64,000 nucleotides of DNA from Cyathus striatus (taxonomy: Eukaryota > Basidiomycota > Agaricomycetes > Agaricales > Nidulariaceae), in NCBI GenBank assembly GCA_025738555.1, contig JAOVFP010000011.1, positions 2,108,001 through 2,172,000 of the forward strand, written 5' to 3'. Every line of letters starts with the position of its first letter. Positions within the stretch are counted from its first letter, which is position 1. Positions 50,397-63,229 of this stretch are shown here, one piece after another. A program made the translations under genes and the position numbers. The notes under the pieces were generated by a model, which was not told the DNA's origin, did not search any database, and saw only the letters and a list, made by a program, of their open reading frames with translations.

Positions 50397-51993
50397 ATGG
50401 ACCACACCAGGCAGACTTTCGACGGTGTTCGGGAACAGATAGAGAAGCTGACCTTCAAGGAACTAAAATCATTTTTCCTAGGCAAGATGACTTTCTCACA
50501 TGAGCAATGGCAAACGAAGGCAGTATTCATTGACAGAGTGATGGAATTAGCATCGAGCGAGGACAAACAGCAGTTGCAGAGGTTGAGTGAAGAAAAACAA
50601 AAGGAAACTGATCAAAGGTCAAGGGGATGAAAAAGAAAACGAGAAGAAGGTAAACAGGGTAGGAGGGTTCTAAGAAGAACAGAGAGAGCTGAGGAAACTG
50701 GATCTGTCCCATATGGGTGGATTGACCCACAAGTTGACAAGAGCAAGTATCTGCAACTGCCAAGTGAAGAGGAGTCAAGAAACTGCTACAGGGATTTCTA
50801 CAATGCAACATCCAATAGTAGACTGCAGCTGAGAGTATGTGCAGTCTGTGCCAGAGAGACAAGTGGATATGAAACCAAAATGGTGGTTCTAGATCTTGAA
50901 CAAGTTCCAAATAGAGCAAGATTGAAGCCAGCATTTTCTCACACAGCACAAAACCTATATGATGGATGCTTGCTGGAACCAAAAGGTACTATTATGGATG
51001 ACAGAGTTACTAGAGTGAAGATATGTCATGAATGTCTGAGTGAGTTAAATAAAACTCAGGATCCAAATAAAGTGAAGCCACCACATCTGTCACTGGCCAA
51101 CAATCTTTGGGTTGGAAACATTCCCTGGGAACTGCAAAAGCTGTCATTTGCAGAGCAATTACTTATTGCTCATGTGTATCCAAGGGTGTTCACATTCAAG
51201 TTGTTTCCAAAGAAAATGGGAGGGACACGTGAAAACTTACAAAGAGGAATGAGAGGGAATGTAAGCTCATTCGAACTAAATGTGGATGACATGACAAAGA
51301 TGTTGCATGGTGATTTAATGCCCAGACCTCCAAGTGTGTTAGCATCCATAATAACTGTAACATTTATTGGGGTGGGCCAATTACCAAAGAAATACCTTTG
51401 GAACACATTCCGTGTTAGAAGACAAGCAATTGGTGATGCACTAAGGTGGCTTCAGGCAAATAATCCAAAATATTATGGAAATATAAAAATAGATACAACA
51501 CGTCTCAGAGCATGTCCAGAAGATGACATTCCACAAGAACTAATGGAAACAGTGCAACAATCAAGTGATGTAGGAGTGATCGAGCAGGAAAATGATGGAT
51601 ATGTACCAGCTGATGAAGATGAGACAGTATCAGGTGAAGCTGGTAAGGAAAATCCTATGCAATACATACCAAGTATAACATAGTATAACAGGCACAACCA
51701 CAGGTACAAATGATGATCCAGATGTGGTTCCTTACACAGTTACAGGAACAGCAGATAACAACCTGTCAAAAGTTACCTTTCCTGAATTGATGGAATGGGG
51801 ACTGAACAATCTGTGGGAAGATGGACAGGAAGGTAATTATGCAGTAAGGCATGGACGTAGGCCTGTGACAGATTTTGGTCACCCCAGAGAAGAAACATTG
51901 AGAGAAGTGATAGATTATGATAGGGAAAACTATTTTGAAAAGGCATTTCCATGCATGTTTCCATATGGTGTTGGGGGCCCTGAGGCAGACTGA
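50397..51993 (+). pseudogene. Helitron Rep-helicase, N-terminal part
   Basis: The frame starts MDHTRQTFDGVRE and contains a CAVC..CHEC pair, possibly zinc-binding. Then comes the block PPHLSLANNLWVGNIPWEL typical of the DUF6570-like region of fungal Helitrons. It is broken at 50628-50630 (TGA), at 51674-51690 by a 10-base tandem duplication (AGTATAACAT) that shifts the frame, and at 51991-51993, where TGA stands for Arg in GPEAD-R-PAEIS. It ends with FPCMFPYGVGG. Confidence 0.8.
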
Positions 51994-54573
51994 CCAGCAG
52001 AAATATCACTAGCAGAACATGCCAAGTGGTTGATGCAATACCATGACAGGAGATTCAGAACCCATGAGACTTTACCATTTGTAGTGTTTGGGATTCTGCA
52101 AAGAAGAGAGGCTTTGGGTTCAGCATGTTTGCAGATGTGCAGGACAACATTTGAGGAAGAAGCAAGAACATTATCAACAATAACTACAGAAATGCTCCAA
52201 AAGGCAAAGATAGAAGAGGAGAACAATGTACCAATATCTGACCCAGCCATCCGGTTATTACGTCAACATGTATTTGCAGTAGGTGGGCGTGTTATGGGAT
52301 CCAACCAATCGAGGTATGTGTTACGATCACAAATGTGGTCAACAGTTGCATACATTAGACCACTATCTCTATGGATCACCATAAATCCATGTGATCTCCA
52401 TGATCCAATAGCACAGATTTTTGCAGGTGAGGATATAGATATGGACAAGTTTGTGAAGACAGCTGGTCCAGACAAGAATACAAGGGCACATAATATTGCC
52501 AATGATCCCTATGCAGCAGCAAAATTCTTCCACTACATCATTAGAACTGTGTTGGAAACACTGTATGGCATTTCAGTGACAAAGTACAAGGTCCACTCAA
52601 CAACAGGGGTATATGGAAAAGTATCAGCATACTTTGGAACTGTGGAGTCACAAGGGCAAGGAAGTCTACACCTTCATTTAATTCTGTGGCTGGAGAATAC
52701 TCCAACAGCATCAGAAATGAGGAAAATGCTAAAAACAGAGGAGTTTCAGGAACAAGTAAAAAGATTTATAGCTGCCAATATCCATGCCTACATACCAGGA
52801 ATCGAATCTGCAGAATCAGTGCGAAACATGGAGAATGAGGTCGAAATTGCATACTCAAGGCCTCCTAATCCAGATATGGACAATTACTGGGAAGAGCTAC
52901 AGAAGTTTGAAGCGAGAGTTGCCAGGGCAAAGCAAATACACAAATGTGATATTAGGAGGTGTATCAAGTATGATAGAAAAGGACGTGCAAAATGCAAGAG
53001 GAGAGCACCATTTGAAATTGCTGAATCTGAATACATAAAGGAAGATGGTAAATGGGCTCCAAAGCGATTATATGAATATGTAAACAATTGGAATCCAGCA
53101 GTGACAACTCAAGTAAGAGGGAACAATGATTCAAAATTGTTAACACATGGAAGGGATACAATATGCATAGGAGAATATATTTTCACTTATACAGCCAAAA
53201 ACCAGGGGTTAAACTACAACATGTCTGCATTGATGGCTGAAGGACATGCATACCATACAAAACGAGAAGTGGAGTATGGGCCTGATACACCTCAGGAACA
53301 ACAACGGAAACTTATATTCCAGCTGTCAAACATAATTAATCGAGAGCAGGAATTAGCTGCCCCTATGGTAATGTCCTACCTCATGGGGTGGGGGGACACA
53401 TACAAGTCACATCAGTACATTCCCATATACTGGATGTCATTTTCAACAGCTCTTATTTGTGAATTTCCTCAGCTAAGGCCTTTCAGTATTAGGTAAGACC
53501 AAATGGTCAGATATTATATAAAAGGCAATGCTTACTAATACATTCATATTGGATCACTTTGCAGTACTGATTCAACAAGAGCAAGACAAGGGGAGAACAA
53601 TGAGGAGGCAAATTTCAGGTGAGGGCTTCACAATTAGAATGTACAATAACAATTTAATTGAAGAAAACAACACACCTCAGAGAGCATGAAGAGAGGGGTA
53701 ATAGTGCAGCAACACATGAGGATGGAACAGAAGAGGAGCAGAACAATCAGAATGAAGAGCAAGCAGAGGTACTGTAATGAATCTGATAAGAAACAGAAAT
53801 ACAGGCAGGTTAATTGGATACCACAGGAGAAAGAGGAAGTTGTTACACTTCAGAGTGATGATGCAGGAAGACTAGTCAAGAAATCACAGTTTATAGATTA
53901 TGAACTGCGTGGAACAGAAGCTGAAAATCTCAGTGTTTTGCAATACTTCATGGACACATATGAAATCAATATTACAGGGGAAGGCCTAGGAATGGAAGAT
54001 AACACAGAACAGGGACAAAGAGGAAGGAACAAAAACACAAGGATAAGGTACCACATTGGTCATCCTCGGTATGAAAAGAAACAAAGGATGATGAGAACTA
54101 AAGGACATAACAATCTCCCCAATTTTATAGGTCCATACTTTCCCAGGAGTGATGATCCTGAGATCAGACAATTTTACTGTGCATCCATGCTAGTACTATT
54201 GAAACCATGGAGAAAGCTCAAATTAGACCTGAAGTCTGAATTAGAAACATGGGAAGAGGCCTTCAACAGATTTATGGAATCAGCACATGCCAGAGTTCAC
54301 AGAGTGGTTGATGGAATTCAGTACTTTCATGACAGCAAAAATGCAGCCAAGAGGGAAAGGGAAAGAGAAATGGTGGAGGTATCCAATCCTCAATCTTTAG
54401 CAAATGGGTTCACAGAACGAATGGAGACTGACTTAGCAGAGGGATTGGCAGAAGATGTGAGGGTAACAGAAAGTATAAAAGAATACACCAAGGAGGAGCT
54501 GCAACAAATAAAATCAGAGGCATCCAATACACGAGAAATCATACATGGTCTAAATGCTGTGTTTATTGCATGA
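51994..54573 (+). pseudogene. Helitron Rep (HUH/Y2) nuclease and linker
   Basis: YHDRRFRTHETLPFVVFGI opens the part. The nuclease metal site is in GQGSLHLHLILW (His-Leu-His), and the two catalytic tyrosines are in YIFTYTAK about 170 residues later, both intact. Introns at 53493-53564 and 53619-53680 are canonical; 53769-53808 is a 40-base intron or a frameshift. The linker contains FIDYELRG, YFMDTYE, LPNFIGPYFPR and MLVLLKPWRKL, all standard in these proteins. TGA at 54571-54573 interrupts the frame before HHGMFDERS. Confidence 0.85.
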
Positions 54574-56561
54574 CATCATGGCATGTTTGATGAACGATCT
54601 ACAACTGATTGGAAAATAATTCCCATTGAGGGTAAAATCAAACAGGCCACAGCAGAAAGCATGAGGAAGTTGCAGTGATGGAAAAATCAAATGGGAAATG
54701 ATGTGGCTCAACAGAATGCACGAGATCCCATCAACAATACAGTAACAGGAAACATGCTGACAGAAACAAACATAGATCATGGATCAGTAACACCCCTTGA
54801 TCACAGGTTACAAATTTCCAGAGCATCAGAAACACAGGTGGCATCCTTAACACCACTGGACATTAACATGTTAAAGACTGATCAAAAACGAGCATTTGAA
54901 ATAGTGGAATGGCATTTGGATCTAACCCTGTCAGGAAATAAGCCTCCAGAACTTAGGAAATTGCTATTAGGAGATGGAGGAACAGGTAAATCAAAAGTTA
55001 TTCAAACTGTAACAGAGATGTTCGCACAGAAACAAGCACAATTCATGTTAATGAAAGCTGCATACACAGGGGTAGCAGCATCAATTGTTGATGGGAAAAC
55101 TACACACAGCATTGGGATGATTTCACGGGAGGGTCAAAAGTTAGCTGATAGTACTAAGAAAAAATTGCAAGAGTTCTGGCGGCCATACAATTACCTAATA
55201 ATTGATGAGGTATCTATGATCTCCAAATCATTTCTGGCAAACCTATCTAGGAATATTGGGATAGGAAAGGCTAAAGGAGGGGTCATCAATCCTGAACACA
55301 ACAACCCAGAGGATGCAAAAAGTTTTGGAGGAATAAATGTGATTCTCTGTGGTGATCTCCACCAGTTCCCTCCAGTGGCAACAAGCAAACGAAATGCACT
55401 GTACTACAAACCAATTAGCTCAGACTCAGTACACATGATCAATGGACGCAGGATATTTGAAGAATTTGAAACTGTGGTGATACTTAGAGAGCAAGTCCGA
55501 GTGATTGACAAACCATGGCTTGATTTTCTCAGAAGACTTAGATTGGGGAATGTGCAAGCTGATGATCTCCATATGGTCAGAAGACAGTTAATAGACCATC
55601 CTGACAATGCAACAACAGACTTCAAGAGTGCTCCATGGAAGGATGTATGCTTAGTTACACCCTGTCATGGTGTCAGAGTAGAATGGAACAAAGTAGCAGT
55701 GCAGAAACACTGCAAAGAAACTGGACAACAGTTGCTAATTTGTACTGCCAAGGACAAAATAGGGGACAGGGATCTTTCAACAGTTGAACAATATGCAGTA
55801 GCATTGAGATCAAAGAGTAATGACAAAGGTATCAAGGGGAAAGAACTTCCAGAGGAATTGCAAATAGCAATTGGTATGAAGGTGAGAACAACAAACAGTC
55901 CAATCCATCAGAAGAAACAATTTGAATCATTCCATGTACAAAGGTTATGGTAACACGAAATATACAAACAGACTTGGACATAACAAATGGTGCCCGAGGA
56001 GAGATAGTGGATATTATACTTCATCCAGAAGAACCAGAAATAGGGCAAGGATCAGTCATCAAATTGAAATACCTACCAGCCTACATTCTTGTCAAGCTGA
56101 ACCACACCAGAGCATCTCATCTAGAGGGACTTGATGAATCAGTAATCCCAGTGGAGCCAATAAGTCAGGAATTTCCTATTCACCTGATTGTGAATGGGAT
56201 TGAATTACAAAGGAAGGTAAAGCGACAACAATTTGCAATGACTGGTGCATATGCATTCACAGATTATCGTGCACAAGGCCAGACAATAAAGAATGTGATG
56301 GTGGATATAGCAAGTCCACCATGTGGGCAGCTGAGCCTGTTCCACCTATATGTAGCACTCTCCAGAAGTGCAGGGAGAGAATCCATAAGGATCCTGCGAG
56401 ACTTCAAAGATTCCATATTCTTACAATCCCATGACACAGAACTCATGGAGGAGGATGACAGACTGGAGAGGTTGGATACAAAGACTAAGAGACAGTGGGA
56501 GGAAATCAAGGGAACCAGACCAGGAGGAAACACAACCAACAACACTGTAAACATGTATTAG
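54574..56561 (+). pseudogene. Helitron Pif1-like helicase domain
   Basis: After a TGA at 54676-54678 the frame is open. Walker A is GDGGTGKSK and Walker B IIDEVSM, followed by GDLHQFPPV and ILREQVR. After an in-frame-compatible intron (55882-55943, 62 bases), the domain continues with AFTDYRAQGQT and LYVALSRSAGRES. All superfamily 1B motifs are present. The stop is TAG at 56559-56561. As DNA this domain is the best preserved transposon part of the window. Confidence 0.9.
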
Positions 56562-56949
56562 ACTATCACAATAAGACAAATCAATAACATATATGCAGTA
56601 CACCAGTATGCCACATAGAGACCTGTTATCTGATCCATGTTTACAATACTAGTGTCAAAAGTGTTGCCTGTTTCAGCAAGGAAGGAAGAAAGGGATATGA
56701 GGATTATGACGTTGGCAAATAAGATACATGACGAAGACTACGAGTAACACATGCAATTGTACATTGCTCTATTTTATAGTAAAATATACAACCAATGTCT
56801 TGCCTTTCTGCAATGGTTGAGCTTTATGATGCGAGATGAATTAAGTATTGGAATACGGAAGAGGGGCAGGAGAGAGTAAGAGAGAGAGAGGGGATGTGGT
56901 CATTATCATATGATCAATGATGAGTACCAAGCAGGGCGGAAAGAGTGAT

Positions 56950-57065
56950 GTACGCCGAGTCATTTTGGACGTTGAATGAGGTGGACATAGATTGGGGCGT
57001 AGGTGCACGTCGAGTCATTTGGACGTCGAAGGGGGTGGGCATAGGTTGGGAATGTGGGCGTAGAT
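56950..57065. repeat. Two-unit tandem repeat, ~52 bp
   Basis: CG(C/T)CGAGTCATTTTGGACGT and GGTGGGCATAGGTTGGG-type words occur twice in tandem. The unit is CpG-rich. Confidence 0.5.
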
Positions 57066-57289
57066 GGCGTAGCTGGGCACATGGCAACTTCGGCCCCTGA
57101 GACAGACTGGGATGGGGTCAAAGGAGAGAGGCCGCAGCTGTTGCCATTTTGTCGATGACGAGTAGCGAGCAGGGCGGAAGCTTCGACTCAGGGCTTCGAA
57201 GGACGTGGGGCATACCGCAACATCGACCTATTGGTCGTCGAGACGCCAAAGCGTCAAAGAGGGCAGCATAGTGGCCAGGTTCGTGCTGC

Positions 57290-57655
57290 TGGGAAAGTGG
57301 CACAGTAACGGGAACAATGCGAGACGGCATCAGCACAACGATAAAAGGAGATGAAGAGGACTCACATTCTATAAGTAAAACATAACTACATTGACGAGAG
57401 TTTGGGGCAAGGTGAAAATGGACGTGCCAACGACGACGATGAAAGAGCGGAGTGAAAACAGACGTTCCAACAATGATAACGAGAGAGGGCGTGACAGCGA
57501 TGGGGACACTGCGAAACGGGAACAGCACAACAATAACAGGAGAAGAGTGCTCGCACTCTATTAGAAAAACGGCGGACCGAACGACATAGACGAGAGTAGG
57601 GGCAAGGTGAACATGGACGTGCCAACGACGACGAGAGGGAGAGAATACCATGCGA
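57290..57655. repeat. Two-unit tandem repeat, ~190 bp
   Basis: GGGGCAAGGTGAA(A/C)ATGGACGTGCC at 57402 recurs at 57600. The preceding CACAACAATAACAGGAGA-type stretch is repeated too. A long minus-strand frame here (57702-57118) mirrors the repeat as two WHVH(V/F)HLAP segments. It is more likely a by-product of the repeat than a gene. Confidence 0.55.
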
Positions 57656-57957
57656 GGTGCCGACAAAGAGCGAGAGGAGAAAAAAAGACGTGGAGAGGAC
57701 AACGTGACAGGGACTTCCGAAAGTTCTCCGCATCTCCACCCTCCACTCTAAACAGATGGTTGCTTTCAGTATTATCCCTCTGATCAGACCCACCACGGTC
57801 ATTCAAGACCTACCCGCCATCGTCAGTTGAGACTTGAACCAAATACGTGCCCAGCATGGTCATTCGAGACCCACACCCTATTGCCATGTAGACCTAATAT
57901 CCACCATCGCCAGTTGTTGGGACCTTCGAGCCGAAGCCAAATACGCCGGGATACACG

Positions 57958-57977
57958 CCGAGAGAGAGAAAGAGAGA

Positions 57978-58012
<35 letters not shown>

Positions 58013-58033
58013 TGATGAGAGAGAGAAGAGGGA
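57958..58033. repeat. GA/GT microsatellite
   Basis: GAGAGAGAAAGAGAGAG, then a GTGTGTGT run, then a second GAGAGA run lie together. Frames across them are artefacts. Confidence 0.85.
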
Positions 58034-58172
58034 AAGAGCAATAGAGCACAGGAGCGAGAACGAGGTGCACACGAGGTGTGCATGCACATGCACATGTGAC
58101 CATGAGAGAAATCACGTGAATGATGAAAAGTGGAACCCATTTTCACCTGGGAGATACCTTGGCAAGCAAGGT

Positions 58173-59130
58173 AACAATCATTGATTTGTTCTAATTGAAT
58201 ATTACTTTTGTATGGTTGTATTAGATGATCATAGGCAATCATTGATCTGTTCTAATTGAATTTTACTATTGTATGGTTGTATTAGATGATCATAGGCAAT
58301 CACTTATTAGTTCTAATTGAATATTACCATTATATGGTTGAATTAGGTGATCATAGACAATCATTTATTTTTTCTAATTGAATATTACTATTGTATAGTT
58401 GTATTAGATGATCATTGACAATCATTGATTTGTTCTAATTGAATTTTACTATTGTATAGTTGTATATGGTGATCATTGACAATCATTGATTTATTCTAAT
58501 TGAATTTTACTATTGTATGGTTGTATAAGGTGATCATAGACAATCATTGGTTTGTTCTGATTGAATTTTACTATTGTATGGTTGTATTATGTGATCATTA
58601 GATGATCATAGACAATCATTTATCTATTCTAATTGAATATTAATATTCTATGGTTGCATTAGGTGATCATAAACAATCATTTATTTTTTCTAGTTGAATA
58701 TTACTATTATATGATTGTATTAGATGATCATAGACAATCACTTATTTGTTCTAATTGAATATTACAATTATATGATTGTAATAGATGATCATTGACAATC
58801 ATTGATTTGTTCTAATTGAATATCACTATTGTATAGTTGTATTAGGTGATCATAGACAATCATTGATTTGTTCTAATTGAATATTACTGTTGTATGGTTG
58901 TATTAGGTGATCATTGACAATCATTGGTTGGTTCTAATTGAATATTACTATTGTATGGTTGTACAAGGTGATCATAGACAATCATTGATTTGTTTTAATT
59001 GAATATTACTCTTGTATAGTTGTATTAGGTCATCATTAGGTCATCATAGACAATCACTGATTTGCTCTAATTGATTATTACTGTTATATGAATGTATTAT
59101 GTTATTATAAACAATCATTGATATTATATA
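58173..59130. repeat. ~61-bp minisatellite, about 15 units
   Basis: Each unit contains TTCTAATTGAATATTACTAT, then TGTATGGTTGTATTAG, then the palindrome TGATCA, then TAGACAATCATTGATTTG. Two units carry an extra TGATCATTAGA insertion (near 58595 and 59030). Differences between units are point changes scattered along the array. There are no unique spacers, so it is not a CRISPR. Confidence 0.9.
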
Positions 59131-59321
59131 AAAGAATACTTCTATTTCATACATTATGAAGGTATATTACATTTATACCAGTTTTACAGATAATTATTAA
59201 CACTCACATATTAATTCTGAATCTTTCAGAAAACGTTAATTAAAATTCACTATTTATTAATGTAGTTATAAACATATAAGCTACATTGGATATTAACTGT
59301 CATGACCTGCTAATACCAATA

Positions 59322-62300
59322 CTAATTCAGATCATTACCAGTATTTTCACTTATATAATTCTGCCAATATTCCTCTTCATTATTTCCAATCCCAACTTCA
59401 CTATCATCATTACTATCATCATCATCACTACCATCAACATTATCACTATCTTCACTACTATCACTATTGTCACTATCATCATTATCTTCATCAGTTGATA
59501 TTCCAGATATTAACATGTTATTGTTTTCAGTCCAAATTGGTGTATAAGTGTCATTTTTAACCACAGGCAACCACTGTTTGGCAAAGCGCTGTGCAAATCT
59601 TTTACAAATGGATGCTTGTTTGAGTGCATAGGCCTTTACTCCCTGCTTAATATCTGATTCTACATTAATTTTGTAGTCTCTTATATCAGATATACTTGTC
59701 CACCATTTTTCTTTCCATTCAAAGTATGCAATAACCCGTCGCATTTCCTCTCTTAGAATAACTACTTCCTCTTTCCATCTATCTCTTCGTGCACGAGCTT
59801 TTGCCCATTCCAGCTTAAGACTATTATTTCCTCCATTCTCCCCTGGTGAATTGTTGGATACCAGCCAAATCCATGACATTTCAAATCTCCCACTACTTGA
59901 TCTATCATCAGGATCTTGTCCTGGTCCTTGTATATCCTCATCTTTTAGTTCAAATAAATTTGACTGCCAATTTCCATTTGGGTCAAGTGAAACAACTGCT
60001 GCATATGCTCTTCGATAGCTATCTGCATGAAGCTGTGTTTTGTTTTTAAAACTTGTCTGCAATTTTCTCATACGAGTATTTGGTTCATTTCCTGTGCCAG
60101 ATGTATTTAATCGTTTGAATGTCTTTACTGTGAAGATTATGCGAAGATGACGCCGGATGTTAGCTAGTGCATCACTTGCTTGTGCCAGTCAAAGTTTCAA
60201 TTCTAATTGTGCTGCTTTCTTAATTGTTGAAGTTGTATGTAACTGTACTGGAAGTCCTGAAGGAAGGTTTAAAGGAACTGACTCAACTTCAACTGCCATC
60301 TTATCTGAATTTGCTTCCAAGTTAGAAGTTATTAAACTTTTAACTTCAGGCATATATGTTAACTGAACTTCTTTCCATTTCAAAATTTTGCTGGCAAGAG
60401 CAATTTGTTTATCTTGAAGATTTGCAAGGTCTTTTGATATTGGATTTTCTTTGAAATTTGAAACTTCAATCTTGAGTAGATGTCTAGATAACAATATGAG
60501 ATATGTACATATGTTACATATCAAGACTTACTGTTGTTCTTCAAGTTCAAATCCTTGAATCAAAAATTTAGTTAAAGTAATTTTATGTTTTGAAGCAATT
60601 TCTATTCCAGCATTTGCTACTTCTTCACGAGTTAATTCCAGTCTAACATCTTGCAATGTTGTAGCTAATTACTTGTTAGATTGAATTTAAATACATATAA
60701 TTTACTCACTGCACTCTGGATCATCATATGGGTTTGGCTTTGTATGATCCATCTCCCATGCTACTACTTGTGCTTCCCATTCTGCAGTAATAGAAGTATC
60801 AAATGTAGCATTAAACTTTTGAAATATTTCTTCCTGTTTACTGCTCATTGTAATAGCTTCCTTATATCGCTTAATAAAATGTTTGTCTATTATAATTTAC
60901 TTAGTAGTGTGTTGCAATGGACAAGTGAATGGACTAACCAAATCCAACAATCTTCTGGAAGTTCCATCCAACCCATTGGTCATTTAGTACTTCATGACGG
61001 GAGGCAGGTCCCATTTCATGTGTACTTGGGCGAAGATAATTGCTAGTAGACCATGTAGTTTCTACTTCCTCTCCACATGTTCGACCTGCTCCTGGTAAAT
61101 ATGCCAAAGCAAAGTTACTTCTACAGGAACTGCCATGGCCATTAATATGCCAAGAAGGAACTGCAACATCAATATGCATATTAGAAGAAACTCTCATAGA
61201 CTCAGGATGTGTTTCAATTCGCTTCTTCAGATTTTTAGACCATTGACATCCAATATCATAGGTGATCACAATCCAAGTGAGTGAAATGCCAATAAGTGTT
61301 GAGAGTATAATGTAATCAATATTGCAATACCTATTATACCAATTATTATATAATAATATTCAACAAATGTTTACTTGCCTTTCTCCTTTTTGTAAATCAC
61401 CTGCACCATTACGGCGAATTAGAGTATGCCTAGAACATATGACAAGAGCTGTTCCAGTCACAGAATGTCCTGGAGCTGACCGTATGCCAGCTTGCAGAAT
61501 TGCATCATGTTGTGAATCACAAGTATTAATCTACTATATTATTAATAAATTGTAATGATATATTATTCATCATACCTCAGGATTTTCAATCTGCTTTTTA
61601 AGATGTGTTTGATAATTTTGTTCTTCAATATAAGGACCCCAACCAGGCATGAGTTCCATATCCTTGATACCACGCTCTTTGCAGCTCAATTTGAAATTGG
61701 CATCAACAGCCAGATACATTATATACAGAAATCTTAAATCTTCTGATTTTTCCCAGTCTTCCAGAAGATTTTTATCTGGATGAGGGCATGCTGAACATTC
61801 AACTGTCAAGTCACCTTTCTTTGTACCTGCTATTCCTTCTGTGTGCTGACCTCTACCACCACGTTTACACATAAACAAGATTCTCCAAATTCGCATAACA
61901 AATAGAAATTCATTGTAATGCTTCTATAATATGAAAACTGTTAGTTTTAATATATTATTACAATTAATGCCCACCTTTTCATCTTCAAATCTGCACTTGT
62001 CAGTTTTTCTGCAAAGAGTATAATACCAGTCATAAAGAGTTGTCTTTGCTTGCAGTGTAAGCTCATGAAATGTATCAAGGCATTCAAATGTGAATACAGT
62101 TTGAGGTCGAACAAAGCTAGCTGGAAACCAGCCAGCACGCAAAAGTTGGATATATCAGGGGATAGGTTCTGTTTTGCAATCACAATATGAAGCTAAAACA
62201 TGATGGACTCCAGTAACATCAACAACTGTCAAGTCAACAGTGGTATCATCTGGACTGGAACAATGTGCTCCCCCATGTCCAAGCTGAACACAAAGTCCAA

Positions 62301-63119
62301 GGTTCATAAGGTGATCTTTTTGAAAATAAGATCCATTCCATTTCTAAGCAATCATAAATTGTAATTGAGCTGCATTATCAAATTAATTTCTTACCTCTAA
62401 TCGATGAAGTGGCAAATGTTCATGTCCTTTATAATGCATTCTCTACATCTCAAAAGACAACCATTAAAACAATCTTTACATTTATAATGTCCATCTTCTT
62501 TTTTGCACTCTGAGCATTTATTCTCACTAGTATAGTCACCCTTGCCATCATGGCGAAGGAGCTCATCCAGAAACTCATCTTGATATTTTACCCAGTCATT
62601 CAGTTTTGCCTATGTAAATATTATATACACAGTCCATAAATATTTAAAAAAAATTCTTACTGATACTTTTTGATCACGCTTTCGTGACTTTAAAGGTTCA
62701 GGAGGTTGTTCAATTGGAATAGATTCATTAGCACTATATTTTGGTATTTCATTTGGTATTTCACTTGGTAGAGATGGTTGCTCTTCATCCTGTATAATTA
62801 TGTCTTCATTTATAGTATGATCAACTTTGCGATGTCTCTGAGGCTCCTTCTGGAATTTTGTCTTGCCATTACTCTTCACAACTGACAGTGATGTGATATG
62901 TGAAGTACCACTATTTGAACTAGAGCCTTGATTCCGTTTTACTGACACATCAGAACTATCTGCAGCTCTATTATACACAGCTGATTGAGACTGAACAGCT
63001 GGACGGAATTGGGCAGGACGGAATTTGGCAGTTGTGCTTGATGATCTTGTAGCTGATAAGCGTCATGAGCACTTTTGGTTATTTTTAGATGTAGGAGAGC
63101 CTTGTCTCTTTGGAGCCAT
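59322..63119 (-). pseudogene. KDZ transposase with CxC2 cysteine cluster, inactivated
   Basis: Exons in transcript order: 63119-62661, 62609-62395, 62343-61975, 61923-61576, 61530-61379, 61330-60939, 60886-60710, 60664-60532 and 60483-59322. The N-terminus is basic, Ser/Gln-rich. CSECKKED..YKCKDCFNGC..CREC followed by HEHLPLHRLE is the CxC2 cluster. Then come LLRAGWFPASFVRPQT, CPHPDKN, AVDANFKL, TYDIGCQWSKN and GRTCGEEVETTWS; their Asp, Asp and Glu are candidate catalytic residues. NPYDDPE, TLQDVRLEL and LELEEQQ-like motifs follow, and the acidic Asp/Ser-rich tail ends at a TAG. TGA replaces Arg at 62157-62155, 60191-60189 and probably 63065-63063. One base is missing in the cysteine cluster near 62430-62440. 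The fifth intron (61331-61378) uses a GC donor (AAG|GCAAGT). KDZ elements are common in ectomycorrhizal and other basidiomycetes. Confidence 0.88.
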
Positions 63120-63229
63120 TGTGGAGAATTGGCAGTAGTAGAATGTTGCACTACTGAAAACCTAAAGCAACTTTAATACTCATCCTGATATATAATGCAT
63201 TCTGTGATGTGCATAGTCACAAGCAGTCA

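Larger units (their letters stand above)
50397..56561 (+). mobile_element. Helitron (rolling-circle transposon), inactivated
   Basis: A single long Rep-helicase coding region of fungal Helitron type runs through this interval. It is split by introns and by several lesions described in the next three entries. The order is zinc-finger-like N-terminus, HUH/Y2 nuclease, linker, then Pif1-like helicase. The TC start, CTRR end and 3' hairpin of the transposon were not located, so the true boundaries are wider. Confidence 0.85.

Noticed and set aside
57118..57702. 194-residue protein on the minus strand
   Set aside because: It is explained by a two-unit tandem repeat in a CpG-rich tract and resembles no family.
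57834..58184. 116-residue protein rich in Arg/Glu
   Set aside because: It is created by the GA/GT microsatellite.
58173..59130. CRISPR-like array
   Set aside because: Units follow one another without unique spacers and vary throughout; the genome is fungal.
59286..59498. Ile/Thr-rich plus-strand frame
   Set aside because: It is the antisense of the Asp/Ser-rich tail of the KDZ transposase.
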